64,000 nt of DNA, taken from contig JAXLQK010000022.1 of assembly GCA_046331665.1 (NCBI GenBank), positions 1 through 64,000 on the forward strand, written 5' to 3'. Position 1 is the stretch's first letter. The number at the start of each line of letters is the position of its first letter. The position numbers and the translations under genes were made by a program. Shown in pieces: positions 18,975 through 27,926 of this stretch. Source of the DNA: CAWBAT01 sp046331665. Its GTDB lineage: Bacteria > Acidobacteriota > Terriglobia > Versatilivoradales > Versatilivoraceae. Under the pieces are notes generated by a model. That model saw only the letters and a program-made list of their open reading frames with translations. It was not told the origin of the DNA and did no database searches.

Positions 18975-21674
18975 ATGGAAAACTCAAAATTAGCACTGAT
19001 CAGCAAGACTGAATTGCGTCAGCATGTTCCGAAACAGTTTCGATGTCTTCTCCTACTCTTGGTAACTCTCGTGGGGTCTCGATTACCCTTGTGTGGGCAA
19101 AATCAGGCGCCCAAGGAGTTGCTGCACGAAGCCGATCGGCTGGCCTGGCTTAACAACTGGGCCAAGGCGGGGCCACTGTATGAGCAAGCCGAAAATCTTT
19201 TCAACAAAGCTGGGGACGTAAAAAATACGCATTATGCCAGGATCGGGAACATTCATGCGACTTTCCAAAGTCACAACCTACCTAACCTTTCGCGTTATTT
19301 GGCAACAGAAATGGAGAATGCAGTCATCCAAAACGACGCCCGGTTGAAGCTGCGTTGGCTGGTTACAAAAGCCGAGGTCGATACTGAAATCGATCCGCCC
19401 GCAGCTCGGCATGGCTGGGAAGAGGTCCGATCACTTGCTGTTCAGCTGGGAGATAAGGCTTGGGAAGCGAGAGCCCGAGGGAAACTAGGTTATCTTGCTT
19501 TCTTCCAAGGTGATATCTATCAGACTCAGGAACTTTTGAGGGAAGCTCTTTACTCAGCAGAATCCCTAGGGGACCTTGGAGCCCAAATCTGGTACGCGAC
19601 CACAGTTGGAAACGGGCTCAGCGAACTGGGAGTGTACGATCAGGCCCTCAAATTTCAGGATGAGGCGATCAGATTAGCTGAGAGTGATAAGGACGCAGGA
19701 TTCCCCTACATCGCCTATGCCGGGAAGGCACGCTCGTTGGCTGAGTTGAAAAGTCGAGCCGAAGCAACCAGGATGCTGGAGAGAGGACTGAGGGAAGTCC
19801 GATCCCTGAAGAGACACTTGGACGAAGCTTATCACTTGATCTTGTTGGCCAAAATATCGGCGACCGAAAATAATCTTCCTCTAGCCATTGCTTACTTGGA
19901 ATCCACCCGATCCCTTTGTGTCGAAGGAGGATTTCACCACACATTAGCCTGGAGTATGTTCGAACTGGCCAAGGTATATCGCGATAGTGGAAATCTTCAG
20001 AAGGCAGAAGATCGGGCAGCGCTCGCCATGAATGCAATGCGTCAAGTCCAGGACCAATACCATTTGCCTCAACATTTGGCTTTGTTGGCAGAGTTGGCCG
20101 CCAAACGAGGAAGATTCCGTGAAGCCGATGAAAAGTTGGAACAGGCTGCTGATGTCACCGAGTCAATGCTGGCTCATGTTCCAAGCACATTTTCGAAGAC
20201 TTCTCTCATTGCCACAATGAGTGCCATCTATGTGGGTCACTTTGTGTTGGCCGCCGAGTACCTGAAGGACAAGCCCAGAGCCTTTGAAATCCTGGAGCAG
20301 GCACGAGGTCGGGCCGCTGCTGATATCATCCGCAATCATTCGCTTAACCCTCCAAATCCGGATGAAAGGACTGCAAGTCTCGAAAAAGAAATCAATCAGA
20401 TTCAGGCCCGCTTGCAGTTCGAGAAGACTAACAACAAGAGTGATCGAGAATCATTTCTCGATCAGCTATGGCGTGCCAAGGAAAAGTTGAATTCCATTCC
20501 TGAGCCCCGTAACCGTTTCCAAGAGTTAACAATCCATAGCAAGCCTGTTGATCTTGAAGATCTGCGTAGCATCCTTAAACCGGATGAAGCTCTTTTAGAG
20601 TATGTTCTGAGCGAGCCAACTTCCTATTGCATCGTAGTGACACGGAAGAACTTCGACATTCTTTCTCTGACCGGGCGGAGAAAGCTTGAGGCCCTCGTAG
20701 ACGGCTACCTATTGGACATTCGGTCTAAGAGGATCAGTACTGACAAAGCCAAGCAGTTGTATATGACATTACTTCGCCCTGCGCTCGGGAATCCAGCTCA
20801 GGTAAAACGCTTGACCGTAATCCCGGATGGAAAGCTCCATCTCCTCCCCTGGGAATCGCTGGTGGATTCGAAAGGCCAGTATGTCTTGCAATCTCATCTC
20901 GTCTCTATAGCTCCATCAGCAACTGTCTATTATCTGCTTAACACAATCCAGAAACCCCAAGAGGCTCAATTACCGTTTCTCGGCGTGGGAGGAGTTCCGT
21001 ACGGTCAAGAAGACAGTTCCGCAGAAAAGAGGATGTCAACTGTTAGTCCTTTGCGTGGATTGTCGGACCAGGATCTCAGCAGACTTACTCCACTTCCAAG
21101 CTCCAAGGAGGAAATCGAAGCTGCCGCCAGGATTGCAGGGGAAAAGAGTGTTTTGTTAATAGGCCAAGATGCAACCAAAGCGGGTCTATTGTCCAAAGAC
21201 CTCGCTCGTTTCAATATTCTCCATTTTGCCGTGCACGCCATTTCGGATACGACTTTCCCCGATCGATCCTCATTGGTTCTCTGGAAAGACCCAAGTTCAG
21301 ACACGGACGGATTGCTGCAGGAACGCGACATCCGCTATTTGAATCTGAATGCTGGTCTGGTAGTGCTTTCAGCCTGCGACACCAGCGCCGGCCGACTGCA
21401 GGGGCAGGAAGGAATGGTAAGTCTGGTACGTGCATTTTTCTACGCGGGCGCGCGAACTGTGGTCGCCAGCCTCTGGGAGGCAGGCGATATGGGGACTAGC
21501 GCTTTGATGAAACGTTTCTACTCTCACCTAATGGATGGTGAAGATAAGGCTGAAGCGTTGAGACATGCAAAGTTGGACCTTCTGGGGAAATATGGAGACG
21601 ATTCGGTTCCTTTCCATTGGGCCGGATTTGTCACTGTAGGTGAAGGCAATGCCCCTCTTTTTCCCGGGACCTAG
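18975..21674 (+). CDS. Secreted TPR-CHAT (caspase-like) protein
   Basis: The 899-residue protein begins with a signal peptide (LLLLLVTLVGSRLPLCGQ, ~26-43). A long run of tetratricopeptide repeats follows (about 45-430), then a linker coiled coil and a C-terminal CHAT domain (about 590-895). The catalytic dyad appears as LHFAVHA near residue 750 and VVLSACDTSAGRLQGQEG near 798, with the conserved AGARTVVASLW next. CHAT proteins are caspase-relative peptidases. Many TPR-CHAT proteins of unknown substrate are encoded in Acidobacteriota, Myxococcota and Cyanobacteria, some as effectors of immunity or cell-death systems. A signal peptide suggests this one works outside the cytoplasm. The sigma-factor remnant and zf-HC2 protein downstream are, from memory, common companions of such genes. 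Confidence 0.9.
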   Translation: MENSKLALISKTELRQHVPKQFRCLLLLLVTLVGSRLPLCGQNQAPKELLHEADRLAWLNNWAKAGPLYEQAENLFNKAGDVKNTHYARIGNIHATFQSHNLPNLSRYLATEMENAVIQNDARLKLRWLVTKAEVDTEIDPPAARHGWEEVRSLAVQLGDKAWEARARGKLGYLAFFQGDIYQTQELLREALYSAESLGDLGAQIWYATTVGNGLSELGVYDQALKFQDEAIRLAESDKDAGFPYIAYAGKARSLAELKSRAEATRMLERGLREVRSLKRHLDEAYHLILLAKISATENNLPLAIAYLESTRSLCVEGGFHHTLAWSMFELAKVYRDSGNLQKAEDRAALAMNAMRQVQDQYHLPQHLALLAELAAKRGRFREADEKLEQAADVTESMLAHVPSTFSKTSLIATMSAIYVGHFVLAAEYLKDKPRAFEILEQARGRAAADIIRNHSLNPPNPDERTASLEKEINQIQARLQFEKTNNKSDRESFLDQLWRAKEKLNSIPEPRNRFQELTIHSKPVDLEDLRSILKPDEALLEYVLSEPTSYCIVVTRKNFDILSLTGRRKLEALVDGYLLDIRSKRISTDKAKQLYMTLLRPALGNPAQVKRLTVIPDGKLHLLPWESLVDSKGQYVLQSHLVSIAPSATVYYLLNTIQKPQEAQLPFLGVGGVPYGQEDSSAEKRMSTVSPLRGLSDQDLSRLTPLPSSKEEIEAAARIAGEKSVLLIGQDATKAGLLSKDLARFNILHFAVHAISDTTFPDRSSLVLWKDPSSDTDGLLQERDIRYLNLNAGLVVLSACDTSAGRLQGQEGMVSLVRAFFYAGARTVVASLWEAGDMGTSALMKRFYSHLMDGEDKAEALRHAKLDLLGKYGDDSVPFHWAGFVTVGEGNAPLFPGT

Positions 21675-21859
21675 AGACCTCTCTAATGAGCACGCCTTTA
21701 GCGTGGCTAGCTAGCTTCCTTAGCAATAGAGCGTTTTGGTGGAGATATTAAGTCTAAGATAAAAAGCCACCGGGATCCAATATGACAAAAAATGATCTTC
21801 CTTTTTGATGCCCAACTAGATCGAAAGGACGACCAATTCCACAAGGGCTCGTAGACGCT

Positions 21860-22359
21860 GCCCATCGTGTTTGGCCTCATGGTTTTATCTAGCTCAACGT
21901 GAGCGAGGATACGTCGCGAGCTGCTGAAATTCTTGAGTGGGCTGTTTGTCGTGTCTCAAACATCATCCACCGCAAGGGCCTGACATGATTCTGGATCAAG
22001 ACTTTACTCGTGGGCTCGACGGCAGCTCGCATCCTGTATCGAGCTATCGAGAAGGACATTTATCCAGTTCATTGATGAAGTGGAACCTGTCGCAATTCCG
22101 CTTAAGGTAGAAGAGTAGAAATAGCCCTACAAAAACAGAGAAAAAGATTCTGTTGAGACAGGTCATCAGATACATGGACTCCTGAACGCGGCGGATGTTC
22201 CTGCCGCGAGTCCAGGGGTATTCCCGGCGACAGATCGGGAAGGATCTGGGAATCACAGCTGAAAATGCTGCAGTTGTATTCAATACTGGTCGAGCTGATC
22301 GAGCCCGGCCAAGGATATTCGGAGGCCTTACCTCAAAATCGAAATCTGCGGTGGGCTAA
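21860..22359 (+). pseudogene. Decayed RNA polymerase sigma factor gene
   Basis: No frame stays open, but the end of this stretch reads VQGYSRRQIGKDLGITAENA and then VVFNTGRADRARPRIFGGL. This is the helix-turn-helix and flanks of sigma-70 region 4, ending at a TAA at 22357. An in-frame TGA interrupts it near 22184, and the upstream part (ILEWAVCRVSNIIHRKGLT near 21925-21985) looks like a region-2 remnant in another frame. It lies between the CHAT gene and a zf-HC2 membrane protein, the arrangement expected for a sigma/anti-sigma-like pair. Assignment is by pattern only. Confidence 0.5.
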
Positions 22360-22497
22360 ATGAGGGTATGAGTATGGCATCAAAGAAACCACTAAGCTCG
22401 TTTCCAAGCAAGAGGAAAAGGAACTGTTTCCGATCGGAGAGGAACTGTTTCGAACAGAATTCCCAATCCAGAGAAACAGGCTGTCCTGACGAGAGAC

Positions 22498-23199
22498 TTG
22501 CGAACCTTGGCGTTTCGAAGCCAGAACGTGCCGTTGTCCGACCGCCAGCGCTATTTCGACCACATGACCTGTTGCTCTCCTTGTTTCATCGAGTTCAGCG
22601 CTTTCGTTGACCAGGCACGCTATCGTGGCCGGATAGTTGTCTTGGGAGTTTGTGCCTTGCTCCTTATAACAATTGGCATGGCAACGTGGCTTGGCATCGG
22701 TCATTGGCGAGTTCCATTCCTGAAACCTCCGGAACCCATAACACGCAAAACTCCTTCTACGAAAATACCGGGAGGAGAAATGAAACCCAAGGAAGAACCA
22801 GGACTCAGCAATCAAGAGCAGGAAACGGTGATCGCAGGTCGGGAACCGGCACCTAAGATTTACCAAGAAGTGGTCTTGGACTTGAGGGACCAGGCAGTCA
22901 CGCGAGGTCAGAAACCGACCTTGCCTAAAGGGAAATATCCCGAGATTCCCAGGGGACTACTCAACCTGTCGATCTATTTGCCATTCGGAAGTGAAACTGG
23001 GAAATACCAGGTAAGAATCTTCAAAGATCCAGCCAGAGTATTGCTGGATACAACAGGGATGGCAACAATCCGAAAATCCATTACGGTCCTCGAATTCAAA
23101 CTGGATACCAATCAATTCTCTCCAGGTGAGTATGTCCTTGAAACCCTCCCAAGTGGATGGACCTCGGGATACAAATATACTTTCTTGATTACAAAATAG
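22498..23199 (+). CDS. zf-HC2-like single-pass membrane protein (anti-sigma-like)
   Basis: The 233-residue frame has a His-x2-Cys-Cys-x2-Cys element (YFDHMTCCSPCFIEFS, residues 20-35), like the zinc-binding HxxxCxxC of zf-HC2 anti-sigma factors. A transmembrane helix follows (46-68), then a Pro/Lys/Glu-rich linker and a beta-rich outer domain (110-233). Codons read upstream of the TTG start in other frames (for example EEKELFPIGEELFRTEFP near 22400-22450) look like a lost N-terminus, so the true start is probably upstream and shifted. The adjacent sigma-factor remnant suggests a former sigma/anti-sigma pair. The outer domain is unrecognised. Confidence 0.65.
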   Translation: MRTLAFRSQNVPLSDRQRYFDHMTCCSPCFIEFSAFVDQARYRGRIVVLGVCALLLITIGMATWLGIGHWRVPFLKPPEPITRKTPSTKIPGGEMKPKEEPGLSNQEQETVIAGREPAPKIYQEVVLDLRDQAVTRGQKPTLPKGKYPEIPRGLLNLSIYLPFGSETGKYQVRIFKDPARVLLDTTGMATIRKSITVLEFKLDTNQFSPGEYVLETLPSGWTSGYKYTFLITK

Positions 23200-23269
23200 G
23201 AAATTCGCAGGCCATCATTCCTCAAATCATGTTAGCAGTCGGCCACGTTTGAGCAAATGCCAGACTGAT

Positions 23270-23745
23270 GGAACCGCAGTGGCAGCCCTTGCGCGATTTA
23301 CCCCGTTTTTGCCAGTCTGTTTCTTGTGTTGAAGGCTATCGGTCAGAAGCAGACTCTGCCAGTTGAACTCATGAATGAGGCTGTGATAGGTCAGCCTGTC
23401 GAGCATAGCGGCGGTCAGCGTGGTGTCTGCGAATATGCTGGTCCATTAAGCAAACGGAAGGTTCGAAGTCACTAGCAGGGAGCCTTTCTCATAGCGGTCG
23501 GCAAAGACCTGGAACAGCAATTGGGTTCCCTACGTCGAGAAGGGGAGATAACCCGGCTCATCGACAATTAGCAGAGAGTACCGGCTAAGCCGAATCAGAT
23601 GCCGTTTTAGCTGCCGCTCCTGATGGACTTCCATCAGGGTATTGACCAGATCGGCGGCCGTAGTGAACAGCATTCGGTAGCCACGGCGCTGGCTTCGACT
23701 CCCAAGACCGCGGCCATATGAGTTTTGCCCGTGCTGTGGTCACCT
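23270..23745 (-). mobile_element. istB: IS21-family istB remnant
   Basis: Read on the minus strand, this is the AAA+ transposition helper of IS21 elements. It has a P-loop-like STGKTHMAAVLG, then ADLVNTLMEVHQERQLKRHL, YSLLIVDEPGYLPFS (Walker B), ADRYEKGSLLVTSNLPFA and LDRLTYHSLIHEFN. Stops interrupt the frame after LPFS and LPFA and the frame changes once or more, so it is dead. The N-terminal part and istA are absent, as are recognisable terminal repeats. It abuts and slightly overlaps the 3' end of the HNH gene, marking one edge of the defence island. Confidence 0.8.
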
Positions 23746-24876
23746 TACCATGAGCTTACAATCCGTTGGGCCAACATTGGTTTTCACCAGCTTTCCGTGC
23801 GGTGGTGCGTCCAGCAGGTCTTGAGGAGTTAGGGTGGGATGCTTTACGGAGGCGAGGTAGAACTTCTGGCCGGGCATAGCGACTTGGTGTGCGAGGAGGT
23901 TCATATCTCGCGGCGGCAAGGGATTCAACTTTTGAGGCTGTCCATTCTCTCGGTTGGGTGCGCTGTATTGAATGCAAAGCGACTGAGGCAACCGGTCTCC
24001 TAGCATGTAAGTTGAGAACGGTATGAACTCAAGAGGTTGTTCGTGAAACTTGATTCTGTTGATGGGCTGCAAGGTTAGGAATCCGAGACGTGCATTCCCT
24101 GGGATGCCCGAGTAAATGCGGATTGCGCCGTCGGGAAGTGTGGTCCCTGGATCGACGCGAGTGATCGCCAGGTCGGGCCAGAGGACAATGTCGTATTGGG
24201 ATTTTTTGTCATCTTCGATCCCATAGGCGGGCGGTCTCGCCCGAGAAAGCCAGTGCGCCATCGCCCACGCTTCTTGCATTCGGATATCGCTCATGGTCAT
24301 TCCGTACAACCGGCACATTCGTAGGTAATCTTTGTACGTGCGTGGCCGGATGACGAGGAGTATCCACATCAGGGCAGCTTCAGCGGTCAGGAATGTGAGG
24401 CCGCCGAATTCGTGCGATGGCCTCCGCACGACGTTGCACCTTCTGCAACGCAAAGTCATGTTTTCGATGAAATCGGCGTCCAGCGGATCGGGGTACTGTT
24501 CTCTCCCATTGATATGGTCAGCCTGCAACTCCAAACGTGTTCCGCAGTCTGCGCATGTACCGGCTTGGTTGTAGACCCATTCCATCACGATTTTCATCGT
24601 GCTACCTTTACCGTACTTCCGCTTGAAGCCTTGGGAGGATGCCAGGCTAGTGCCGACTTGCGATGGATTCAGGTGCCCCAGAACAAGGGCCGTAACGTCT
24701 TTCCATGAGCCTATGCCTGATTTTATGAGCTGATGCAGAAGCGCAAACCATTCTTCGTCGGACCAGGTGCTGTCATGTAAACCGAATGCCTGCGGTGGTG
24801 GCGTAGGAGCGGGTACGGCCTCTTGCGGAGTCGCCTCACCCGGAAGGTGGCCGATCGGCTCGTCAGGATTGCTCAT
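23740..24876 (-). CDS. HNH endonuclease, likely restriction partner
   Basis: The 378-residue protein has an HNH nuclease core near residues 108-155: CADCG, LQADHINGREQYPDPLDADF and then LRCRRCNVVRR. This gives two zinc Cys pairs and the ADHIN catalytic strand. The flanking ~100 residues on the N side and ~220 on the C side have no family I know and may bind DNA. It overlaps the upstream HTH gene by four bases (ATGA), so the two are translationally coupled. Together with the divergent methyltransferase this looks like a type II restriction-modification system with a controller gene. The C-terminus runs into the istB remnant, so the last residues could be altered. Confidence 0.82.
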   Translation of the reverse strand: MSNPDEPIGHLPGEATPQEAVPAPTPPPQAFGLHDSTWSDEEWFALLHQLIKSGIGSWKDVTALVLGHLNPSQVGTSLASSQGFKRKYGKGSTMKIVMEWVYNQAGTCADCGTRLELQADHINGREQYPDPLDADFIENMTLRCRRCNVVRRPSHEFGGLTFLTAEAALMWILLVIRPRTYKDYLRMCRLYGMTMSDIRMQEAWAMAHWLSRARPPAYGIEDDKKSQYDIVLWPDLAITRVDPGTTLPDGAIRIYSGIPGNARLGFLTLQPINRIKFHEQPLEFIPFSTYMLGDRLPQSLCIQYSAPNRENGQPQKLNPLPPRDMNLLAHQVAMPGQKFYLASVKHPTLTPQDLLDAPPHGKLVKTNVGPTDCKLMVR

Positions 24877-25127
24877 GACAAGCCCTTCTTCTTCAGTTCC
24901 TTCTCGAAAGAGATCAGGAAATCGGGGAAACTAATGCGGAGGGCCTTGCAGATTGCACGGACTTCAATCACGTCCAGGCGTCGCTCAGCACGCTCGTACT
25001 TGCTCACGTACGACTGGTCCGTGCCGAGGTCACTTGCGAGATCGACCTGTGTCACGCTAGCGGTCTGGCGAGCGGTGCGTAGGCAATCGATGAGAATCTG
25101 GTACGCGTCGTCGTGGATTGTTTTCAT
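24873..25127 (-). CDS. XRE-family HTH controller-like protein
   Basis: The 84-residue protein is essentially one lambda-repressor-type helix-turn-helix (VTQVDLASDLGTDQSYVSKY then ERAERRLDVIEV), with a short Lys-rich tail. Size and placement match C (controller) proteins of restriction-modification systems, which bind palindromes in the shared promoter and time nuclease expression after the methyltransferase. ATG 25127 is preferred over starts at 25163 or further, because the longer frames run into the operator. It is the first gene of the HNH operon. Confidence 0.82.
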   Translation of the reverse strand: MKTIHDDAYQILIDCLRTARQTASVTQVDLASDLGTDQSYVSKYERAERRLDVIEVRAICKALRISFPDFLISFEKELKKKGLS

Positions 25128-25173
25128 GCGAACATTCAAAAATACCCTTGCCATCAGTACCATGTGGAGCTAA

Positions 25174-25194
25174 AATATGCCAACTTGGCATATT
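25174..25194. promoter_or_regulatory. 21-bp palindromic operator between controller and methyltransferase genes
   Basis: The arms AATATGCCAA and TTGGCATATT are perfect inverted repeats around a single C at 25184. The site lies about 50 bases upstream of the controller gene start and about 25 bases upstream of the likely methyltransferase start. It is well placed as the binding site of the HTH protein in both directions. An ATG at 25177 falls inside the palindrome and is therefore unlikely to be the methyltransferase start. Confidence 0.7.
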
Positions 25195-25218
25195 GAAGTG
25201 TCCTTTTTGGTGAGCAAC

Positions 25219-27880
25219 ATGACAAGAGGCGTGCAACATCTGCTGCAAAAGTTCGTGGAGACCCTTGGCGTGGAGTGGGAAACGCCGGCAGATTTGCTCG
25301 AAGCTGCTCAGGGAGTGATGGACGGCTGCGCAGACTGGAAAATGTATACACCAAAGGAGCGAGAGAAGCGTCTTTTCGCTCTAGTGAATTCGAAGCTGCG
25401 CCTCAATAAAGGCCGCCATCAAGATTTCCTTGACGCTGCTGCTGTCCAGCGGGTATTCCCGAATTACCACGATAAAGCTGAGCTGCTAGAATGCTTAGAC
25501 TATGCGGATGTTGGCCGCTTTCATCGCTGGATTGAAGAGCGTGGTTACGATCGATGCCTTGTTAAACTGTTTAAGCCCATCAGCCGCGAAGAAACCCTCT
25601 CGGGTCTTCATGAGCAACTTCGAACCGGCGCTGTGACTCGCAAAGACGCTCGGAAATGCGAGGTTCACGAGCGCAAAAACGAGGTGTTGCGTTCGTTATT
25701 TGGGAGCTATGTATTCAATGCCTTCCCAGCGGAAGCTCTACATCGGCACTTCAATGTTGATTGTAGGACTGGATACCACTCGGATTTTTACGAACACCTC
25801 CTGGCGTTCCACGGGAATGCTCTTCATCGTGATTGCGCGTTGATTTTTCTCGATCTGAAGCAGGCGCTGCGCGCTGGCCAGTCAGCCGAGGAACTACGCG
25901 ACGCGCTGTTTTCGTTCGTTCGAACCGCGTACGAGCGACTAGCTAATCATTGCTTCCTGGCGGTCTTGGTTCCGCCGTTTGCGGAGAACGGCGATGATGG
26001 ACAATGGAAACTCTTTTCGGACCTGGTGCTGTATGCAGAAAAACATCGGGAGGTCCCCCTTAATACCGGGTACTTCCATCCTAACAAAATCGAGGAAGCG
26101 ACCTGTAGCCACATCCCTAACATCGACAAGGATGGTGCCCGTTTTGACCTCGCTAATGAGGGCTTCTCGTTTCGAGATTGCTTTATTCTTTCACAGTCCA
26201 AGGTCAATGGAGACGGCCCAAAAACAACTGACGAGCCGATCGACTTACTTCTTCTCTTCGATAAGAATGCGCGCGACGAAACGGTCATCCCGTGTCCCGG
26301 CTGTCGTTCTTTCAACGTTGCCGGGAACTCTTATCCTGCTCTCGGGATACGGAGCTGGGAATGTCAGAATCCCATATGCCCGGATCGCAGTGCTTTTGAT
26401 CGAGGGAACCGGTATTCGCTTTCTGCCCTGATTAAGCAGGAGGCCATCAAGTCGGATTATGACCAAATCCCGGACTGGAGCCTAAAAAAGTGGAAGCTCG
26501 ATGTAGTATTCGAAGCCGATGATCTGTCCGTCGTAGATATGCTCGTTAGACACTTCAGCTTGCATGGCGATGCAATCCTGCTGGTCGATGGACCGAACAT
26601 CGGTGAGGAGACGCTTGGGCGAAGGGTAAAGTACGAGGCCTTCAATCCGGATGTGGCGCACGGCTGCTACATGCAATTTCGGGACTCGGCATATTTTAAG
26701 CGTTTTGTGGTTAATCGGGAAAGCTTGAGTCATCCGCGCCTTAACGCATGCAAGAGCCATCTTTCTGAGGCTCAGGTCTATCAAGGCGATTGCTTCGAGA
26801 CCTTGTGCGGAATTCCAGAGTCCTCAGTTGGCGGGGCAGTGACATCCCCGCCGTACTACAACGCTCGAAGCTATGCTTTTTGGCCAAACATCTACTGCTA
26901 TCTGTACGACATGTACAATTCGGCCAGGCAAGTCTTTCGGGTCCTTAAACCAGGTTCGCTGTACGTTTTCAACATCTTCGACTACTTCGACAACGAGAAC
27001 AACGTCGTGTTCTCCGCAATGGGTAAGAAGAGGATGATTCTGGGACCCTATATCGTAGACCTGTTTCAGCGTGTGGGGTTCGAGCTTTCCAGCAACGTTG
27101 TTTGGTACAAACCCCGCGAGCGCAGGGAAACGGAATTACAACCAGGGCACTAAGTCTCCGTATTACCAGGTCCCTTTTAACTGCTGGGAGCACGTCCTCG
27201 TTTTCAGGAAGCCGGGGCCTCCGTCTCGTATAGCGCCATTCCCGACAAGTTTGGACTCCAAGCCGGTTTTTAAGATAATCCGCGGTGAGAACGTGCTTGG
27301 ACACTCCGCCCCGTTCCCGGCATCGGTTCCAGAGTTGCTATTGAGCCGTATGAGGCGCGGTGACACGGTTCTCGATCCATATTCCGGGAGCATGACAACA
27401 GGTCGCGCAGCTTACCGCCTGGGCATACGATCGCTATCGATAGAACTCCACAAAGAATACTGCGATCTAGGTTTAAGACTGCTGGAAGAAGAGAATGCGA
27501 CGTTGAAGCTCTTCGCCGAGCCGGACGTGGAGATCAAGAAGCAGCAGGACGGCCAGATCGTCGCTACGATCAATGGCGTGGATGTGTACGACACGACCAC
27601 CGGGCAGATCCGCAACACCTCCACCGACGACATCGCCTGTTGGTTCATTGACACGAACTACAACGGGGAATGCTTCTTCGTGCGCCACGCCTACTTCACC
27701 GGCGCGGAAGAACCCTATGAAAAGCTCAAACGGGCGCTACGGGCGGAGATCGACCAAGCGGTCTGGAGCAGTCTCTACAGCACGGTGAGCCGGCCGTTTG
27801 AGAAGCCCCAGTCAGGCAAGATCGCCGTAAAGCTCATCAACCACTACGGCAACGAGGTTCTAAAGGTGTTTGAGATATGA
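25219..27880 (+). CDS. Beta-class DNA methyltransferase (one frameshift)
   Basis: The ~886-residue product is an N4-cytosine/N6-adenine methyltransferase. Motif IV (TSPPYYNARSYAF, ~543) precedes motif I (VLDPYSGSMTTGRAAYRLG, ~718), the beta-class order. A long N-terminal region (1-340) is unrecognised. It is followed by two cysteine pairs (CPGC and C-x4-C near 360) that look like a zinc ribbon. A C-terminal extension after motif I (from ~760) is shared, as far as I recall, with other large restriction methyltransferases. The frame breaks at CCCC (27112-27115): removing one C joins NVVWYKP to SAGKRNYNQGTKSPYY. Start ATG 25219 is preferred over 25177. It probably protects DNA from the divergent HNH nuclease. 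The single homopolymer shift could be an error, phase variation or inactivation. Confidence 0.85.
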
Positions 27881-27926
27881 AGACGCAGGATGCACTCGCA
27901 AAGCCGTCACTTTCGGTCAACGTCTA

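Noticed and set aside
21690..21712. CACGC/GCGTG hairpin after the CHAT gene as a terminator
   Set aside because: The stem is only five pairs and is not followed by a T-run, so it is too weak to call.
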